A stretch of DNA of 41,612 nt, taken from contig NZ_JARACP010000026.1 of the NCBI RefSeq assembly GCF_028765545.1, positions 1-41,612 on the forward strand. Direction: 5' to 3'. Shown here one piece after another: positions 26,334 to 34,980 of this stretch. The position numbers and the translations under genes are program-made. Below the pieces are notes generated by a model. That model was given only the letters and a program-made list of their open reading frames with translations. It ran no database searches and had not been told where the DNA came from. The DNA comes from Aliivibrio sp. S4MY1. GTDB lineage: Bacteria; Pseudomonadota; Gammaproteobacteria; Enterobacterales; Vibrionaceae. Each line of letters opens with the position of its first letter. Within the stretch, counting starts at the first letter, position 1.

Positions 26334-27296
26334 ATGAATGAATCTAAATGGGGAATCATTGCAACTTGGCGTATGGCCTTTGATGGGATCAGTGAAGGGG
26401 CGACCCGTCTGAAAGAAAACAAAACATCACAAGAAGCGGTAATTCAAGCAGTAAAAATGGTTGAAGATTATCCTTTTTATAAAAGTGTGGGTTATGGTGG
26501 TTTGCCTAATGAAAATGGGGTTGTTGAATTAGACGCTGCTTTTATGAATGGGACAACAATGGCTATTGGTGCTGTTGCTAGTATACAAAATGTAGCCAAT
26601 CCAATACTCGTTGCTGAAGCATTAAGTAATGAACGATTCAACAGTTTTATGGTTGGCTCAGGTGCCGAAAGTTGGGCGTTATCTCATGGCTTTGAAGAAA
26701 AAGACATGCTAACAGAACGCGCAAAACAACATTACGCTAAACGCTGCCAAGAAACCTTAGACCGAGGATTATCCCCTTACACTGGGCATGATACGGTTGG
26801 TGTCGCTGCGGTTGATCTTAATAGTGAAATATCAGTAGCAACCTCAACCAGTGGTTTATTTATGAAACGTGCTGGTCGTGTTGGTGATTCTCCAATTTCA
26901 GGCTCTGGATTCTATGCAGATAGTGATATTGGCGCCGCAACCGCAACAGGGCTAGGCGAAGACTTAATGAAAGGTTGCGTCAGCTATGAAATAGTTCGAC
27001 GTATGGGCGGCGGAATGACACCACAAGAAGCTGCTGAAAGTACCGTTAATGATTTAGAAAGAAAACTAAAAAAACGTTATGGCCGCTCTGGTGACCTTTC
27101 TGTTGTTTGTATTAACAAGGAAGGTGAATTTGGAGCTGCCACCAATATTGATGGCTTCTCGTTCTCTGTCGCTACTTACAAACAACAACCGACGATATAT
27201 ACCTGTGCTCGTAATGGTGAGCACACAGAACATAGTATTGCTAGCCAAGAATGGTTAGATGCTTATCAAGCACGAATTACTGCACCTATTGTATAA
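26334..27296 (+). CDS. Glycosylasparaginase (N4-(beta-N-acetylglucosaminyl)-L-asparaginase)
   Basis: This predicted N-terminal nucleophile hydrolase cleaves the amide bond linking a GlcNAc sugar to asparagine, releasing aspartate and the glycosylamine. The 320-residue proenzyme has the self-cleavage site HDTVG, with Thr154 becoming the new N terminus and nucleophile. The GRVGDSPISGSGFYAD loop and ATATGLGEDLMK, both hallmarks of this family, follow. GVVELDAAFMNG lies earlier. There is no signal peptide, so it acts in the cytoplasm. It starts two bases after the EIIC stop and precedes EIIB by 14 bp. A substrate arriving phosphorylated by the PTS would be unusual for this family. Confidence 0.9.
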   Translation: MNESKWGIIATWRMAFDGISEGATRLKENKTSQEAVIQAVKMVEDYPFYKSVGYGGLPNENGVVELDAAFMNGTTMAIGAVASIQNVANPILVAEALSNERFNSFMVGSGAESWALSHGFEEKDMLTERAKQHYAKRCQETLDRGLSPYTGHDTVGVAAVDLNSEISVATSTSGLFMKRAGRVGDSPISGSGFYADSDIGAATATGLGEDLMKGCVSYEIVRRMGGGMTPQEAAESTVNDLERKLKKRYGRSGDLSVVCINKEGEFGAATNIDGFSFSVATYKQQPTIYTCARNGEHTEHSIASQEWLDAYQARITAPIV

Positions 27297-27310
27297 TTTT
27301 GGAGTTTAAA

Positions 27311-27622
27311 ATGAAAAAGATCCTACTTATTTGTGATATGGGTATGTCTACTAGCCTAGTTGTTAAACGCATGCTTGAGCACGCAGAAAAAGAAAACATT
27401 GATGTTGAAATTGAAGCAAAAGGCTCTCAAGATTTTAGCTCTGCAGCAACTGAATTTGATTGTTTTCTTATAGCACCTCAAATTGCTTATAAAATAAATG
27501 ACTTCACCAATATTGCCAACGAACATAATAAGCCTATCGCTCTCATCAACATGATGGATTACGGTATGACAAAAGGCGATAAGATCCTCGCTCAAGCATT
27601 AGATATGATGAACCAAGGCTAA
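27311..27622 (+). CDS. PTS EIIB, lactose/cellobiose family
   Basis: This cytoplasmic phosphocarrier passes phosphate from EIIA to the incoming sugar. From the ATG at 27311, preceded by GGAG, it has 103 residues. The phosphorylated Cys8 lies in the family motif ICDMGMSTSLVV. The ORF could be extended to 27251 inside the previous gene, but the GGAG and the canonical MKKILLICDMG start favour 27311. It fits the CelA/ChbB domain length. It is the third gene of the PTS operon and ends one base before the EIIA ATG. Confidence 0.93.
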   Translation: MKKILLICDMGMSTSLVVKRMLEHAEKENIDVEIEAKGSQDFSSAATEFDCFLIAPQIAYKINDFTNIANEHNKPIALINMMDYGMTKGDKILAQALDMMNQG

Positions 27623-27623
27623 A

Positions 27624-27950
27624 ATGATGAACAGTGAAGAGTACGAAGAAAAAATAATGATGCTTCTTGTTAATGCGGGATCTGCTCGTAGCCAATTAAT
27701 GGAAGCAATGAGAGCTGCTCGTCAGAAAAATTTTGAGCAGTCTGACCGTCATATTGAAGGCGCACAAGCGGCATTAAAAGAAGCACATTCAATTCAAACT
27801 AGACTTATTGAATTTGATGAAGGAGAAGGAAAACTTCCCGTTCATATTGTAATGGTTCACGCGCAAGACCATCTTATGAACGCCGTTTTATTGATGGACA
27901 TGGCAACAGAGATTATCTATTTGCATAAAGAACGAATAATTTCAGAATAG
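27624..27950 (+). CDS. PTS EIIA, lactose/cellobiose family
   Basis: This small, all-helical phosphocarrier takes phosphate from HPr. The 108 residues include the active-site His79 in MVHAQDHLMNA and the trimer-forming Asp82 next to it. The family-typical start (EEYEEKIMMLLVNAGSARSQLMEAMRAAR) is intact. It is the last gene of the PTS operon and is followed by the strong terminator at 27961-27988. EIIC, EIIB and EIIA being separate chains is usual for the Lac family. Confidence 0.94.
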   Translation: MMNSEEYEEKIMMLLVNAGSARSQLMEAMRAARQKNFEQSDRHIEGAQAALKEAHSIQTRLIEFDEGEGKLPVHIVMVHAQDHLMNAVLLMDMATEIIYLHKERIISE

Positions 27951-27960
27951 AGATAATTTA

Positions 27961-27988
27961 TAGGGGGAGAATAACTCCCCTATTTTTT
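27961..27988 (+). terminator. Intrinsic terminator of the PTS operon
   Basis: A stem of TAGGGGGAG and CTCCCCTA (one extra G on the left arm) with an AATAA loop is followed by TTTTTT. It begins eleven bases after the EIIA stop. Its T tract abuts the stop codon of the convergent transposase-like gene. Confidence 0.85.
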
Positions 27989-28806
27989 CAATAAGTTGAT
28001 GCAATATAAGCGTGCGGGGTTAAATTTCTAAATCTCTTTCTTATAACTCTTTTATTCAAAATATCTTCATATTCTAAAATTGTCGCGCCAAGACCTAACC
28101 TCCTATCAAATAACTCCCCTGCTAATAAATCAGGCATCATTTGGTCAAAATTGGTATCACTATTTAGCTCTAAACCCGTATGTATTTCAAACTCATCTAA
28201 GATTAATGCCGAGATATCTTGGGCAATTTGGTTTGATGATGAGCTTATTGATTCAATCTTATAAGGAAGTGCATTAGTTAAAAATCTAGCTATTTTCTGT
28301 TTCGCTAGTCCATCATCTTTTTTAATTAAAGCAAAACTAATATGGCTACTGAACTTTTCAACAAAAATCAATAAAACGCTTTGAGCGGCTATTATTTCAG
28401 GGATAGTAAAAGCGTCAATAATTATTGTGTTTTTATTTCCTTCTACTTTAGGTTTAGTCAAACGCCCTACTTTATGAGCACTTAAACAGCGATTTAAGCT
28501 TGATCTTGAAACGCCTTTATTAATCAATAATCGAGTTACTTCAAGTAATTCATCCAATGAAAGGTAAAGTCGTTTTCTAAGATAAAGAATAAAAACTTCT
28601 TGTTCAGGGGTTAAGGTTTTATGAATTACTTTAGGTCTATGTGATTTGTCATGAAAACAATCACGGTTACGCCACTTTTTGACGGTATCAATGGATATAC
28701 TCAATTCATTTGCTAATTCAGAATCAGTTTTATCCGAAGACTGAATATACTTTCGTGTTCGCGGTGTAGTACTGGCATTTGAATGTAATTTAAGTTCCAT
28801 ATCCAT
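27988..28806 (-). CDS. IS481-like transposase-derived protein, probably domesticated
   Basis: The protein of 272 residues has an N-terminal helix-turn-helix (DSELANELSISIDTVKKWRNRDCF) and the IS481/IS3-like second HTH (LSLDELLEVTRLLINKGVSRSSLNRCLSAHKVGRLTKP). The DDE domain is altered. The first Asp may remain (IIIDAF), but the second, normally in a TDNG motif, is replaced in ESISSSSNQ. A possible Glu remains near GELFDRRL, and the family's closing LTP is present near the C terminus. No terminal inverted repeats or target duplications were seen. It is an intact frame converging on the PTS operon, so it may be a DNA-binding regulator derived from a transposase. An inactive transposase is the alternative. 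Confidence 0.6.
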   Translation of the reverse strand: MDMELKLHSNASTTPRTRKYIQSSDKTDSELANELSISIDTVKKWRNRDCFHDKSHRPKVIHKTLTPEQEVFILYLRKRLYLSLDELLEVTRLLINKGVSRSSLNRCLSAHKVGRLTKPKVEGNKNTIIIDAFTIPEIIAAQSVLLIFVEKFSSHISFALIKKDDGLAKQKIARFLTNALPYKIESISSSSNQIAQDISALILDEFEIHTGLELNSDTNFDQMMPDLLAGELFDRRLGLGATILEYEDILNKRVIRKRFRNLTPHAYIASTY

Positions 28807-29001
28807 ATTCTCGGATTGGTTAAGTTACTACAAACTTAAATTAAAAACTCAATAATATCAAGGGTTACTAGTCATTAACATATGTATTGTTACATGTTCT
28901 TTTATTAATTTTAAATATGGAATCTATTCTAAGAAATTCACTTATAGAAAGAGAGTAAATATTAAGAGTTAAAAGAGTTAATAATCTAATTATAAAAACA
29001 A

Positions 29002-29032
29002 AAAACTCACGATAGAGGCTATCGTGAGTTTT
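29002..29032 (-). terminator. Intrinsic terminator of gntT-eda
   Basis: AAAACTCACGATAG-CCT-CTATCGTGAGTTTT (minus strand) is a near-perfect stem with a three-base loop and is followed by TTTTTGTTTTT. It lies 17 bp after the eda stop. Confidence 0.88.
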
Positions 29033-29049
29033 ATCTAAAATTATTTTAT

Positions 29050-29658
29050 TTACAGTGCTTTAATCAATTCAGCAATACTATCCCAATCGCCCTTATCCAT
29101 TAAATCAGTTGGGACCATCCAAGTACCACCACAAGCAACGACCGATTTAATCGCTAAGTAATCATTTACGTTACTTGGACTTACACCGCCCGTTGGCATA
29201 AAGCTTACAGGATAAACCGCCGTCAATGCCTTTAACATTGAGATACCACCAGATGGCTCAGCCGGGAAAAACTTGAGTGTTTTTAATCCCATCTCCATTG
29301 CTTGCTCTACTAAACTTGGGTTATTAACCCCAGGAATAATTGGCATGTTACGCTGTTGACAGTATTTCACTGTAGTTGGATTGAATCCAGGGCTTACAAC
29401 AAAATCTACACCAGCATCAATAGCTTGATCAACTTGCGCTGCTGTTAGTACCGTGCCCGCACCAATCAGCATATCTGGGTAAGCTTCACGCATTAAACGA
29501 ATCGATTCAACAGCCGCTTCTGTTCTGAATGTTACCTCTGCGCAAGGAAGGCCATTTTCCATTAATACTTTTGCTAATGGTAACGCCTGATCTGCACTAT
29601 TAATTGCAATTACAGGGACAATTTTTATTTCTTTTAATCGTTGTTCAATAGTTTTCAT
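29050..29658 (-). CDS. eda: KDPG/KHG aldolase
   Basis: Eda splits 2-keto-3-deoxy-6-phosphogluconate into pyruvate and glyceraldehyde 3-phosphate, the last step of the Entner-Doudoroff route. The 202 residues include the proton-shuttling Glu41 in AEVTFRT and the Schiff-base Lys129 in LKFFPAEPSGG. The length is normal for the family. It is nine bases after the gluconate permease gene in a minus-strand operon that diverges from gntK-edd. A terminator follows at 29002-29032. Confidence 0.95.
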   Translation of the reverse strand: MKTIEQRLKEIKIVPVIAINSADQALPLAKVLMENGLPCAEVTFRTEAAVESIRLMREAYPDMLIGAGTVLTAAQVDQAIDAGVDFVVSPGFNPTTVKYCQQRNMPIIPGVNNPSLVEQAMEMGLKTLKFFPAEPSGGISMLKALTAVYPVSFMPTGGVSPSNVNDYLAIKSVVACGGTWMVPTDLMDKGDWDSIAELIKAL

Positions 29659-29667
29659 TTTTTAACC

Positions 29668-31044
29668 TTATAAAATAACGCTTAGCGCAGCTACAATCAC
29701 AAATGCGATTGTTCCTAATAATGTTTCCATTACTGTCCATGTTTTAAGTGTTGTTTTCTCATCCATATCAAGTAAACGAGAAACCAGCCAGAAGCCTGAA
29801 TCATTGAAATGAGACAATACCGTTGCGCCGCCAGCAATTGCGATAACAATGAAGCATAAATCAAATTGACTTAATCCCACTGTTTGAGCAACTATTGGGG
29901 CAATAAGTGCCGCCGTTGTTGTAAGTGCAACTGTTGCTGAACCTTGTGCAACACGTAGACAGGTAGATATTAAAAACGCAGCAACAATGATTGGCATGCC
30001 TGTGTCAGATAAAACACCCGCAAGCGCCTCACCAATACCACTTGCACGTAAAACCCCACCAAACATACCACCAGCACCAGTTACTAAGATAACAGCACAG
30101 ATTGGAGCTAAAGAGTCACCACATAATTTCTCTAATTGCTTCATTCCGTAATCTTTAGCAAATACAGCTAAACAGGTAAGTAGAGTAATCAGAAGTGCTA
30201 CTGGTGTCTTACCTAGCATGCGTAAAAATTCAACAACTGGAGTTTTGCCCTCAATAACACCTGCAACCGTTAATGTGTTTAACCCTGTATCCATAAAGAT
30301 AAGTAATACTGGCATTACAAGGATCGCAAGCACCGTACCGAACTTAGGTAATTTATCTTCATCGATAATAACATCAGTGCCAAATATCCCTTTTGACATT
30401 GGGATGTTGAATTTTTTACCTGCATACAAGCCAAATAAATACGCACCAAAGTACCATGTTGGAATTGCAACAAGAATACCTACCATCAGTAGTAAACCTA
30501 GATCAGCACCTAGTAACTCAGAGGCAGCAACAGGTCCTGGATGAGGAGGAACAAAGGCATGCATTACCGCAAATGCACCAGCAGAAGGTAAGGCATATTT
30601 TATTGGAGAATCATCAAAACGTTTTGCGACACTAAAAATGATTGGCATCATTACAATCAGACCGGCATCAAAAAATATTGGAAAGCCAAACAGTAAAGAA
30701 GCGACACCTAATGCTAATGGTGCTTTATTTTCCCCAAAGCGATTGATTAATGTATCGGCGAGCACTTTCGCCCCACCCGTCACTTCTAATATTTTACCAA
30801 TCATTGCCCCTAAACCAACGAGTAGAGCAACTGATGCAAGCGTTCCGCCAAAACCGGACATCATTGTAGGTACTACATTGTCTACTGAAACACCTGCAGC
30901 TAAAGCCGTGCCTAAACTCACTAATGTTAATGCCGCAAAAGCGTGGATTCTTAACTTCATTATTAATATTAACAAAGCAACAATTGAACATGCAGCTAGT
31001 GTTAATAAGTAAACCGGATCATTACTTTGACTAATTAATTCCAT
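29668..31044 (-). CDS. gntT: Gluconate permease, GntP family
   Basis: This inner-membrane importer of gluconate has many hydrophobic helices in the GntP fold. It shows the typical segments LLVGLGAMIGKILEVTGGAKVLADTLI, PIFFDAGLIVMMPIIFS, MHAFVPPHPGPVAASELLGAD and RVAQGSATVALTTTAALIAP. From the preferred ATG at 31044 (AGGTG upstream) it has 458 residues. An in-frame GTG at 31053 has its ribosome binding site too close. It forms an operon with eda. The palindromic GntR-type operator lies just upstream. The exact paralogue (GntT, GntU or GntP) cannot be told from sequence alone. Confidence 0.92.
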   Translation of the reverse strand: MELISQSNDPVYLLTLAACSIVALLILIMKLRIHAFAALTLVSLGTALAAGVSVDNVVPTMMSGFGGTLASVALLVGLGAMIGKILEVTGGAKVLADTLINRFGENKAPLALGVASLLFGFPIFFDAGLIVMMPIIFSVAKRFDDSPIKYALPSAGAFAVMHAFVPPHPGPVAASELLGADLGLLLMVGILVAIPTWYFGAYLFGLYAGKKFNIPMSKGIFGTDVIIDEDKLPKFGTVLAILVMPVLLIFMDTGLNTLTVAGVIEGKTPVVEFLRMLGKTPVALLITLLTCLAVFAKDYGMKQLEKLCGDSLAPICAVILVTGAGGMFGGVLRASGIGEALAGVLSDTGMPIIVAAFLISTCLRVAQGSATVALTTTAALIAPIVAQTVGLSQFDLCFIVIAIAGGATVLSHFNDSGFWLVSRLLDMDEKTTLKTWTVMETLLGTIAFVIVAALSVIL

Positions 31045-31101
31045 TTTATTCACCTAAATATTATCTATTTTATTGGTTGTTTTTAGTTTACAGCCCCAAA
31101 G

Positions 31102-31127
31102 GTTACGGGTAACATGTTACCCGTAAC
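31102..31127. promoter_or_regulatory. 26-bp double GntR operator between gntT and gntK
   Basis: The sequence is a perfect 26-bp palindrome made of two overlapping operator-like units. GTTACGGGTAACAT (left) and ATGTTACCCGTAAC (right) each match the known GntR pattern ATGTTACCGGTAACAT closely. The two units share the central CATG bases. It is centred between the divergent gntT-eda and gntK-edd operons, so one site can control both. Confidence 0.8.
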
Positions 31128-31204
31128 TTAAATAAGTTAAAGTCAAATTTGTCAGTATCTATCAAAAATGAGAGCTCGCTCAAATTACTAAACAGGAGTC
31201 AGGT

Positions 31205-31741
31205 ATGAGTGGTAATAGCATTATCGTTATGGGTGTATGTGCTAGTGGTAAAACCACTATTGGCGAAAAGATAGCACAACGCCTTGGTGCAAAATTTATT
31301 GATGGGGATGATCTTCATCCTAAAGCCAACATTCTAAAAATGTCACGTGGTGAGCCACTTAATGACGATGATCGTAAGCCTTGGCTAGAACGTATTCGCG
31401 ATGCAGCATTCAGCCTAGAAAGTAAGAATGAGCAAGGTATTATTGTGTGCTCTGCATTAAAGAAAAGTTACCGAGATCAGATCCGTGATGGCAATAAAAA
31501 TGTGACCTTTCTTTTTCTTGATGGCAGCTTTGATCTAATTATGAATCGTATGGCTGCACGTAAAGGTCACTTTATGAAATCAAACATGGTTGAGAGTCAA
31601 TTCAATACATTAGAGCGCCCAGATAATGAAGGCCAAGTCGCTGTTGTTGATATTGATACTGACATTGATGCCGTAGTTAGCAACTCTATCACTGCATTAC
31701 ATGCGCTAACAACACGCAACAATATAAAGGTAACCGCATGA
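31205..31741 (+). CDS. gntK: Gluconokinase
   Basis: GntK phosphorylates gluconate to 6-phosphogluconate with ATP. The 178 residues have the Walker A/P-loop GVCASGKTT near the N terminus, IDGDDLHPKANILKMSRGEPLNDDDRKPWL and the VCSALKKSYRDQIR stretch expected of the family. A very good ribosome binding site (AGGAGTC) precedes the ATG. The stop overlaps the edd start by four bases (ATGA), giving translational coupling. It diverges from gntT-eda across the GntR operator. Confidence 0.95.
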   Translation: MSGNSIIVMGVCASGKTTIGEKIAQRLGAKFIDGDDLHPKANILKMSRGEPLNDDDRKPWLERIRDAAFSLESKNEQGIIVCSALKKSYRDQIRDGNKNVTFLFLDGSFDLIMNRMAARKGHFMKSNMVESQFNTLERPDNEGQVAVVDIDTDIDAVVSNSITALHALTTRNNIKVTA

Positions 31742-33537
31742 TTAATAATACAATCATTTCCGTAACTCAACGAATTATAGAGCGAAGTAAGCCTCTTCGT
31801 TCTGCTTTTATGGCAAAGATAGAAGCACAAAAACTTAGTGGAAAAGGCAAAGCATCACTTTCTTGCGGTAATTTAGCACACGCAGTGGCGGCCTCTTGCT
31901 CTACTGAAAAAGAAAATATTTTAAATTTAACTCGTGTAAATCTGGCTATTATTACTGCTTACAACGACATGCTAAGTGCTCATCAGGTTTACAAGAACTA
32001 CCCAGACAAGATAAAACAAGCTCTAGCAAATTACGGACATACTGCACAAATTGCAGGTGGTGTACCCGCTATGTGTGATGGCGTCACACAGGGACAAGCA
32101 GGCATGGACATGTCTCTTTTCTCACGAGATTTAATTGCTCAAGCAACCGCCTTCTCACTTAGTCATAATATGTTCGATGGTACTTTATTACTTGGTATCT
32201 GCGATAAAATTGCTCCCGGACAACTGATGGGCGCACTAACTTACGCACACCTTCCTACCGCCTTTATTCCTGCAGGCCCTATGTCTACAGGTGTGACTAA
32301 CGATGAAAAAGTCGATGTTCGTCAAAAATACGCAGCAGGGAAAGTTGATCGTAATGCATTATTAGACATGGAGTGTGGCTCTTATCATTCTTCTGGAACG
32401 TGTACCTTTTATGGCACAGCCAATACGAACCAATTAGTATTTGAAGCCATGGGCTTAATGCTGCCTGGTTCTGCTTTTGTTCCCCCTCATACAGAACTTC
32501 GTGATGCCTTAACTGAACATGCGACGATTCGAATTGCCTCTATGACGGCAGATTCATCAAATTACCGCCCTCTTTGTGACGTTGTAACTGAGAAAAGTGT
32601 CGTGAATGGTGTAGTGGCGTTACTTGCTTCTGGTGGTAGTACTAATCACACTATTCACCTTGTTGCGATGGCACGAGCAGCTGGTATTCATCTTGCGTGG
32701 GAAGACTTTAGTGATTTATCTGATGTGGTTCCATTATTAGTCAATGTTTACCCTAACGGATCTGCTGATATCAATGAGTTTGAGCAAGCAGGTGGCGTTC
32801 CAATGCTAATGAAACGCTTGAATGAACTTGGACTATTAAACACTGATGCCTTACCTGCTTTCGGAGATTTTACCGATTGTATGAAACGCCCAGCATTAGT
32901 GAATGGTATACTTGAATGGCACAATTGTGGTGAAACGACCGACCCTGAAGTAATCGCCCCATCAGGCCATGTTTTTCAATCGTCTGGCGGTATTAAAGTA
33001 TTATCTGGCAATCTTGGACAAGCTGTCATTAAAGTGTCCGCTGTTTCTGAGCAGCATCGAATTATCGAAGCTCCTGCTAAAGTATTCCACTGCCAACATG
33101 ACGTAGAAGCTGCCTATAAACGTGGTGAGTTAAATAAAGATTGCGTTGTTGTTGTTCGCTTCAATGGCCCTGCGGCTAATGGGATGCCAGAACTTCATAA
33201 GCTGATGCCAATTTTAGGGAACATTCAAAAATTAGGCTATCAAGTTGCATTAGTTACAGATGGTCGTTTATCCGGAGCTTCGGGTAAAATACCTGCCGCA
33301 ATCCATGTTTCACCGGAGGCCTTGCGTGGTGGTGCTATTGGGTTAATTCAGGAAGGAGATATTATTCGATTAGATGCGACAACTGGCACCGTCGAGAACC
33401 TTTCAGATACGATACACAGCAGTTCTGTAACACTAGATACAGAGCAGAGCCAACAAACATGGGGCCGTGATATTTTTAAAGTATTCAGAGATAACGTCTC
33501 AAGTGCAGATCAAGGCGCATCATTCTTATATAATTAA
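31738..33537 (+). CDS. edd: 6-phosphogluconate dehydratase
   Basis: Edd converts 6-phosphogluconate to KDPG, the entry of the Entner-Doudoroff route. The 599 residues match the IlvD/Edd family. They show the iron-sulfur-binding Cys residues in [17 protein letters not shown] and [22 protein letters not shown], and the C-terminal [23 protein letters not shown]. The protein is intact and full length. It is the second gene of gntK-edd. The long hairpin at 33571-33608 ends the unit and that of the convergent gntR. Confidence 0.96.
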   Translation: MINNTIISVTQRIIERSKPLRSAFMAKIEAQKLSGKGKASLSCGNLAHAVAASCSTEKENILNLTRVNLAIITAYNDMLSAHQVYKNYPDKIKQALANYGHTAQIAGGVPAMCDGVTQGQAGMDMSLFSRDLIAQATAFSLSHNMFDGTLLLGICDKIAPGQLMGALTYAHLPTAFIPAGPMSTGVTNDEKVDVRQKYAAGKVDRNALLDMECGSYHSSGTCTFYGTANTNQLVFEAMGLMLPGSAFVPPHTELRDALTEHATIRIASMTADSSNYRPLCDVVTEKSVVNGVVALLASGGSTNHTIHLVAMARAAGIHLAWEDFSDLSDVVPLLVNVYPNGSADINEFEQAGGVPMLMKRLNELGLLNTDALPAFGDFTDCMKRPALVNGILEWHNCGETTDPEVIAPSGHVFQSSGGIKVLSGNLGQAVIKVSAVSEQHRIIEAPAKVFHCQHDVEAAYKRGELNKDCVVVVRFNGPAANGMPELHKLMPILGNIQKLGYQVALVTDGRLSGASGKIPAAIHVSPEALRGGAIGLIQEGDIIRLDATTGTVENLSDTIHSSSVTLDTEQSQQTWGRDIFKVFRDNVSSADQGASFLYN

Positions 33538-33570
33538 CTCCGAGTTTTAGCAATAACTTGGAATATATAG

Positions 33571-33608
33571 TTAAGGGGGAGCTATTTAATAATAACTCCC
33601 CCTTTAAC
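33571..33608. terminator. Bidirectional terminator between edd and gntR
   Basis: The arms TTAAGGGGGAG (33571-33581) and CTCCCCCTTTAA (33597-33608) form a strong stem around an AT-rich loop. It sits between two convergent genes, 34 bp after edd and 8 bp before the gntR stop codon on the other strand. Confidence 0.7.
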
Positions 33609-33615
33609 CTTTGTA

Positions 33616-34629
33616 CTATAAACTCTCACCAAGTGTTAATGAGAACCCCATATCTACAAGACTATTTTTCTGTCTCTTTCCTGCTAATGTATCTAACAGT
33701 AATTCTGCACTTTTCTTTCCAATCTCAAAACGTGGTGTATCAACACTGACTAGCTTTGGAGAAATAGCTTGGCCTATATCTAAGGCGTTATAACCAACAA
33801 TACTAATCTGCTCAGGCACTGATATACCTTTATTAGCGCACTCCATCATCGCTCCAATTGCAATATCATCATTAGTACAGAAAATACCGTCAAGCTCAGA
33901 ATTTTGTTTAAGGCCTTCGAGGAGTAACTCACCACCTAAGGTAAAACTTGAATGTTCGTCAGTCAAAATATGTTGAGGCGTTAAACCTGCTTCTAACATT
34001 GCTTTATTATACCCCTCCATTCGTAGCTTGGTTCGAGTATCTAATCGAGCACCGAAATACATAATATGACGCTTTCCACTCGCTATCATTTTATTGATCA
34101 CATGATAAGCCGCTTCCATATGATTTAGCCCTACAGCCATATCAATCGGTTGTTCTGGTAGTTCCATAGTTTCGACAACAGGCACCCCTGCAGATCTCAA
34201 CATTTGGCGTGTTTTTTCAGTGTGTTTTGTTTCGGTAAGAATTAAGCCATCTACCTGATAAGAAAGTAAAAATGCGATTTGTTCCTCTTCCTCTAATTCA
34301 TTGTAATTACAATGTGCAATAAGCGTGTGGTAGCCACGCTGTTTTGTTACTTGCTCAATACCTTGAACTAAATTGGCAAAAACTTGGTTAGATAGAGATG
34401 GGAGAAGAATGCCAATTGCTTTACTGGAAGATTTAGATAACATTGCGGGCGCTCGATTTTGAATATAACCAAGCTCATTAATTATGTCAGATATTTTTTC
34501 ACGAGTCTTTTCTGCAACCGAATTAGGATCACGGATAAATCTAGACACTGTCATTTTTGTTACGCCAACGCGATCAGCAATATCTTGCAATGTCGGTCGT
34601 GTTTTTCGTTGTGTATGTAAGTTGCTCAT
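33616..34629 (-). CDS. gntR: LacI-family gluconate repressor
   Basis: This LacI-type repressor is predicted to bind the operators at 31102-31127 and 34645-34658 and release on gluconate or 6-phosphogluconate. The preferred ATG at 34629 gives 337 residues. The helix-turn-helix TLQDIADRVGVTKMTVSRFIRDP and the hinge AKSSSKAIGILLPSLSNQVFANLV follow the N terminus, and the sugar-binding periplasmic-protein-like domain fills the rest. A longer TTG start (34659) would lie inside the operator, which supports the shorter form. It faces the gntK-edd operon and probably controls itself. Confidence 0.88.
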   Translation of the reverse strand: MSNLHTQRKTRPTLQDIADRVGVTKMTVSRFIRDPNSVAEKTREKISDIINELGYIQNRAPAMLSKSSSKAIGILLPSLSNQVFANLVQGIEQVTKQRGYHTLIAHCNYNELEEEEQIAFLLSYQVDGLILTETKHTEKTRQMLRSAGVPVVETMELPEQPIDMAVGLNHMEAAYHVINKMIASGKRHIMYFGARLDTRTKLRMEGYNKAMLEAGLTPQHILTDEHSSFTLGGELLLEGLKQNSELDGIFCTNDDIAIGAMMECANKGISVPEQISIVGYNALDIGQAISPKLVSVDTPRFEIGKKSAELLLDTLAGKRQKNSLVDMGFSLTLGESL

Positions 34630-34644
34630 AAAAATCTCAATCAA

Positions 34645-34658
34645 TGTTACTTGTAACA
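34645..34658. promoter_or_regulatory. GntR autoregulatory operator
   Basis: TGTTAC-TT-GTAACA has the same half-sites as the double operator at 31102-31127 and lies 16 bp before the gntR start codon. It would allow GntR to repress its own gene. Confidence 0.7.
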
Positions 34659-34821
34659 AGTAAAGCAGTTGTACTTCTTGATTTCAATATTTTAATTATT
34701 ATTTTTTAATCACTTATTTACTTAATGAACCTGAGTTCAGGGTGAAAATAGATAGAAAATAAAAGCTAGTTCTTCGATCAGAGTTTTCGCCCAAGAAGAA
34801 AAGTATCGCGAAAGGGAACCA

Positions 34822-34920
34822 ATGTATATTGAATTTATTGATTCTACCAGTATTAAGGTTTACCATAATTTACGTATCCCAAGACACCAAATTTTAAAGG
34901 AGCCGATCCACACATATTAT
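34822..34920 (+). pseudogene. IS982-family transposase fragment
   Basis: The stretch reads MYIEFIDSTSIKVYHNLRI, then PRHQILKEP and YYLAFKL, which is the catalytic core (IDST..KV.HN.RI.RH) of IS982-type transposases. It is truncated on both sides; nothing recognisable remains beyond it in the 320-bp spacer except the terminator of the next gene. It marks an old insertion next to gntR. Confidence 0.8.
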
Positions 34921-34947
34921 TTGGCTTTCAAATTAGCAAAAACACAA

Positions 34948-34975
34948 AAAGCCTGCACCTTTCGATGCGAGCTTT
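34948..34975 (-). terminator. Intrinsic terminator of the Crp/Fnr-family gene
   Basis: On the minus strand AAAGCTCGCA...TGCAGGCTTT forms a ten-position stem with one mismatch and one G-U pair around an eight-base loop, followed by TTGTGTTTTTG. It begins six bases after the gene's stop codon. Confidence 0.7.
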
Positions 34976-34980
34976 ATATT

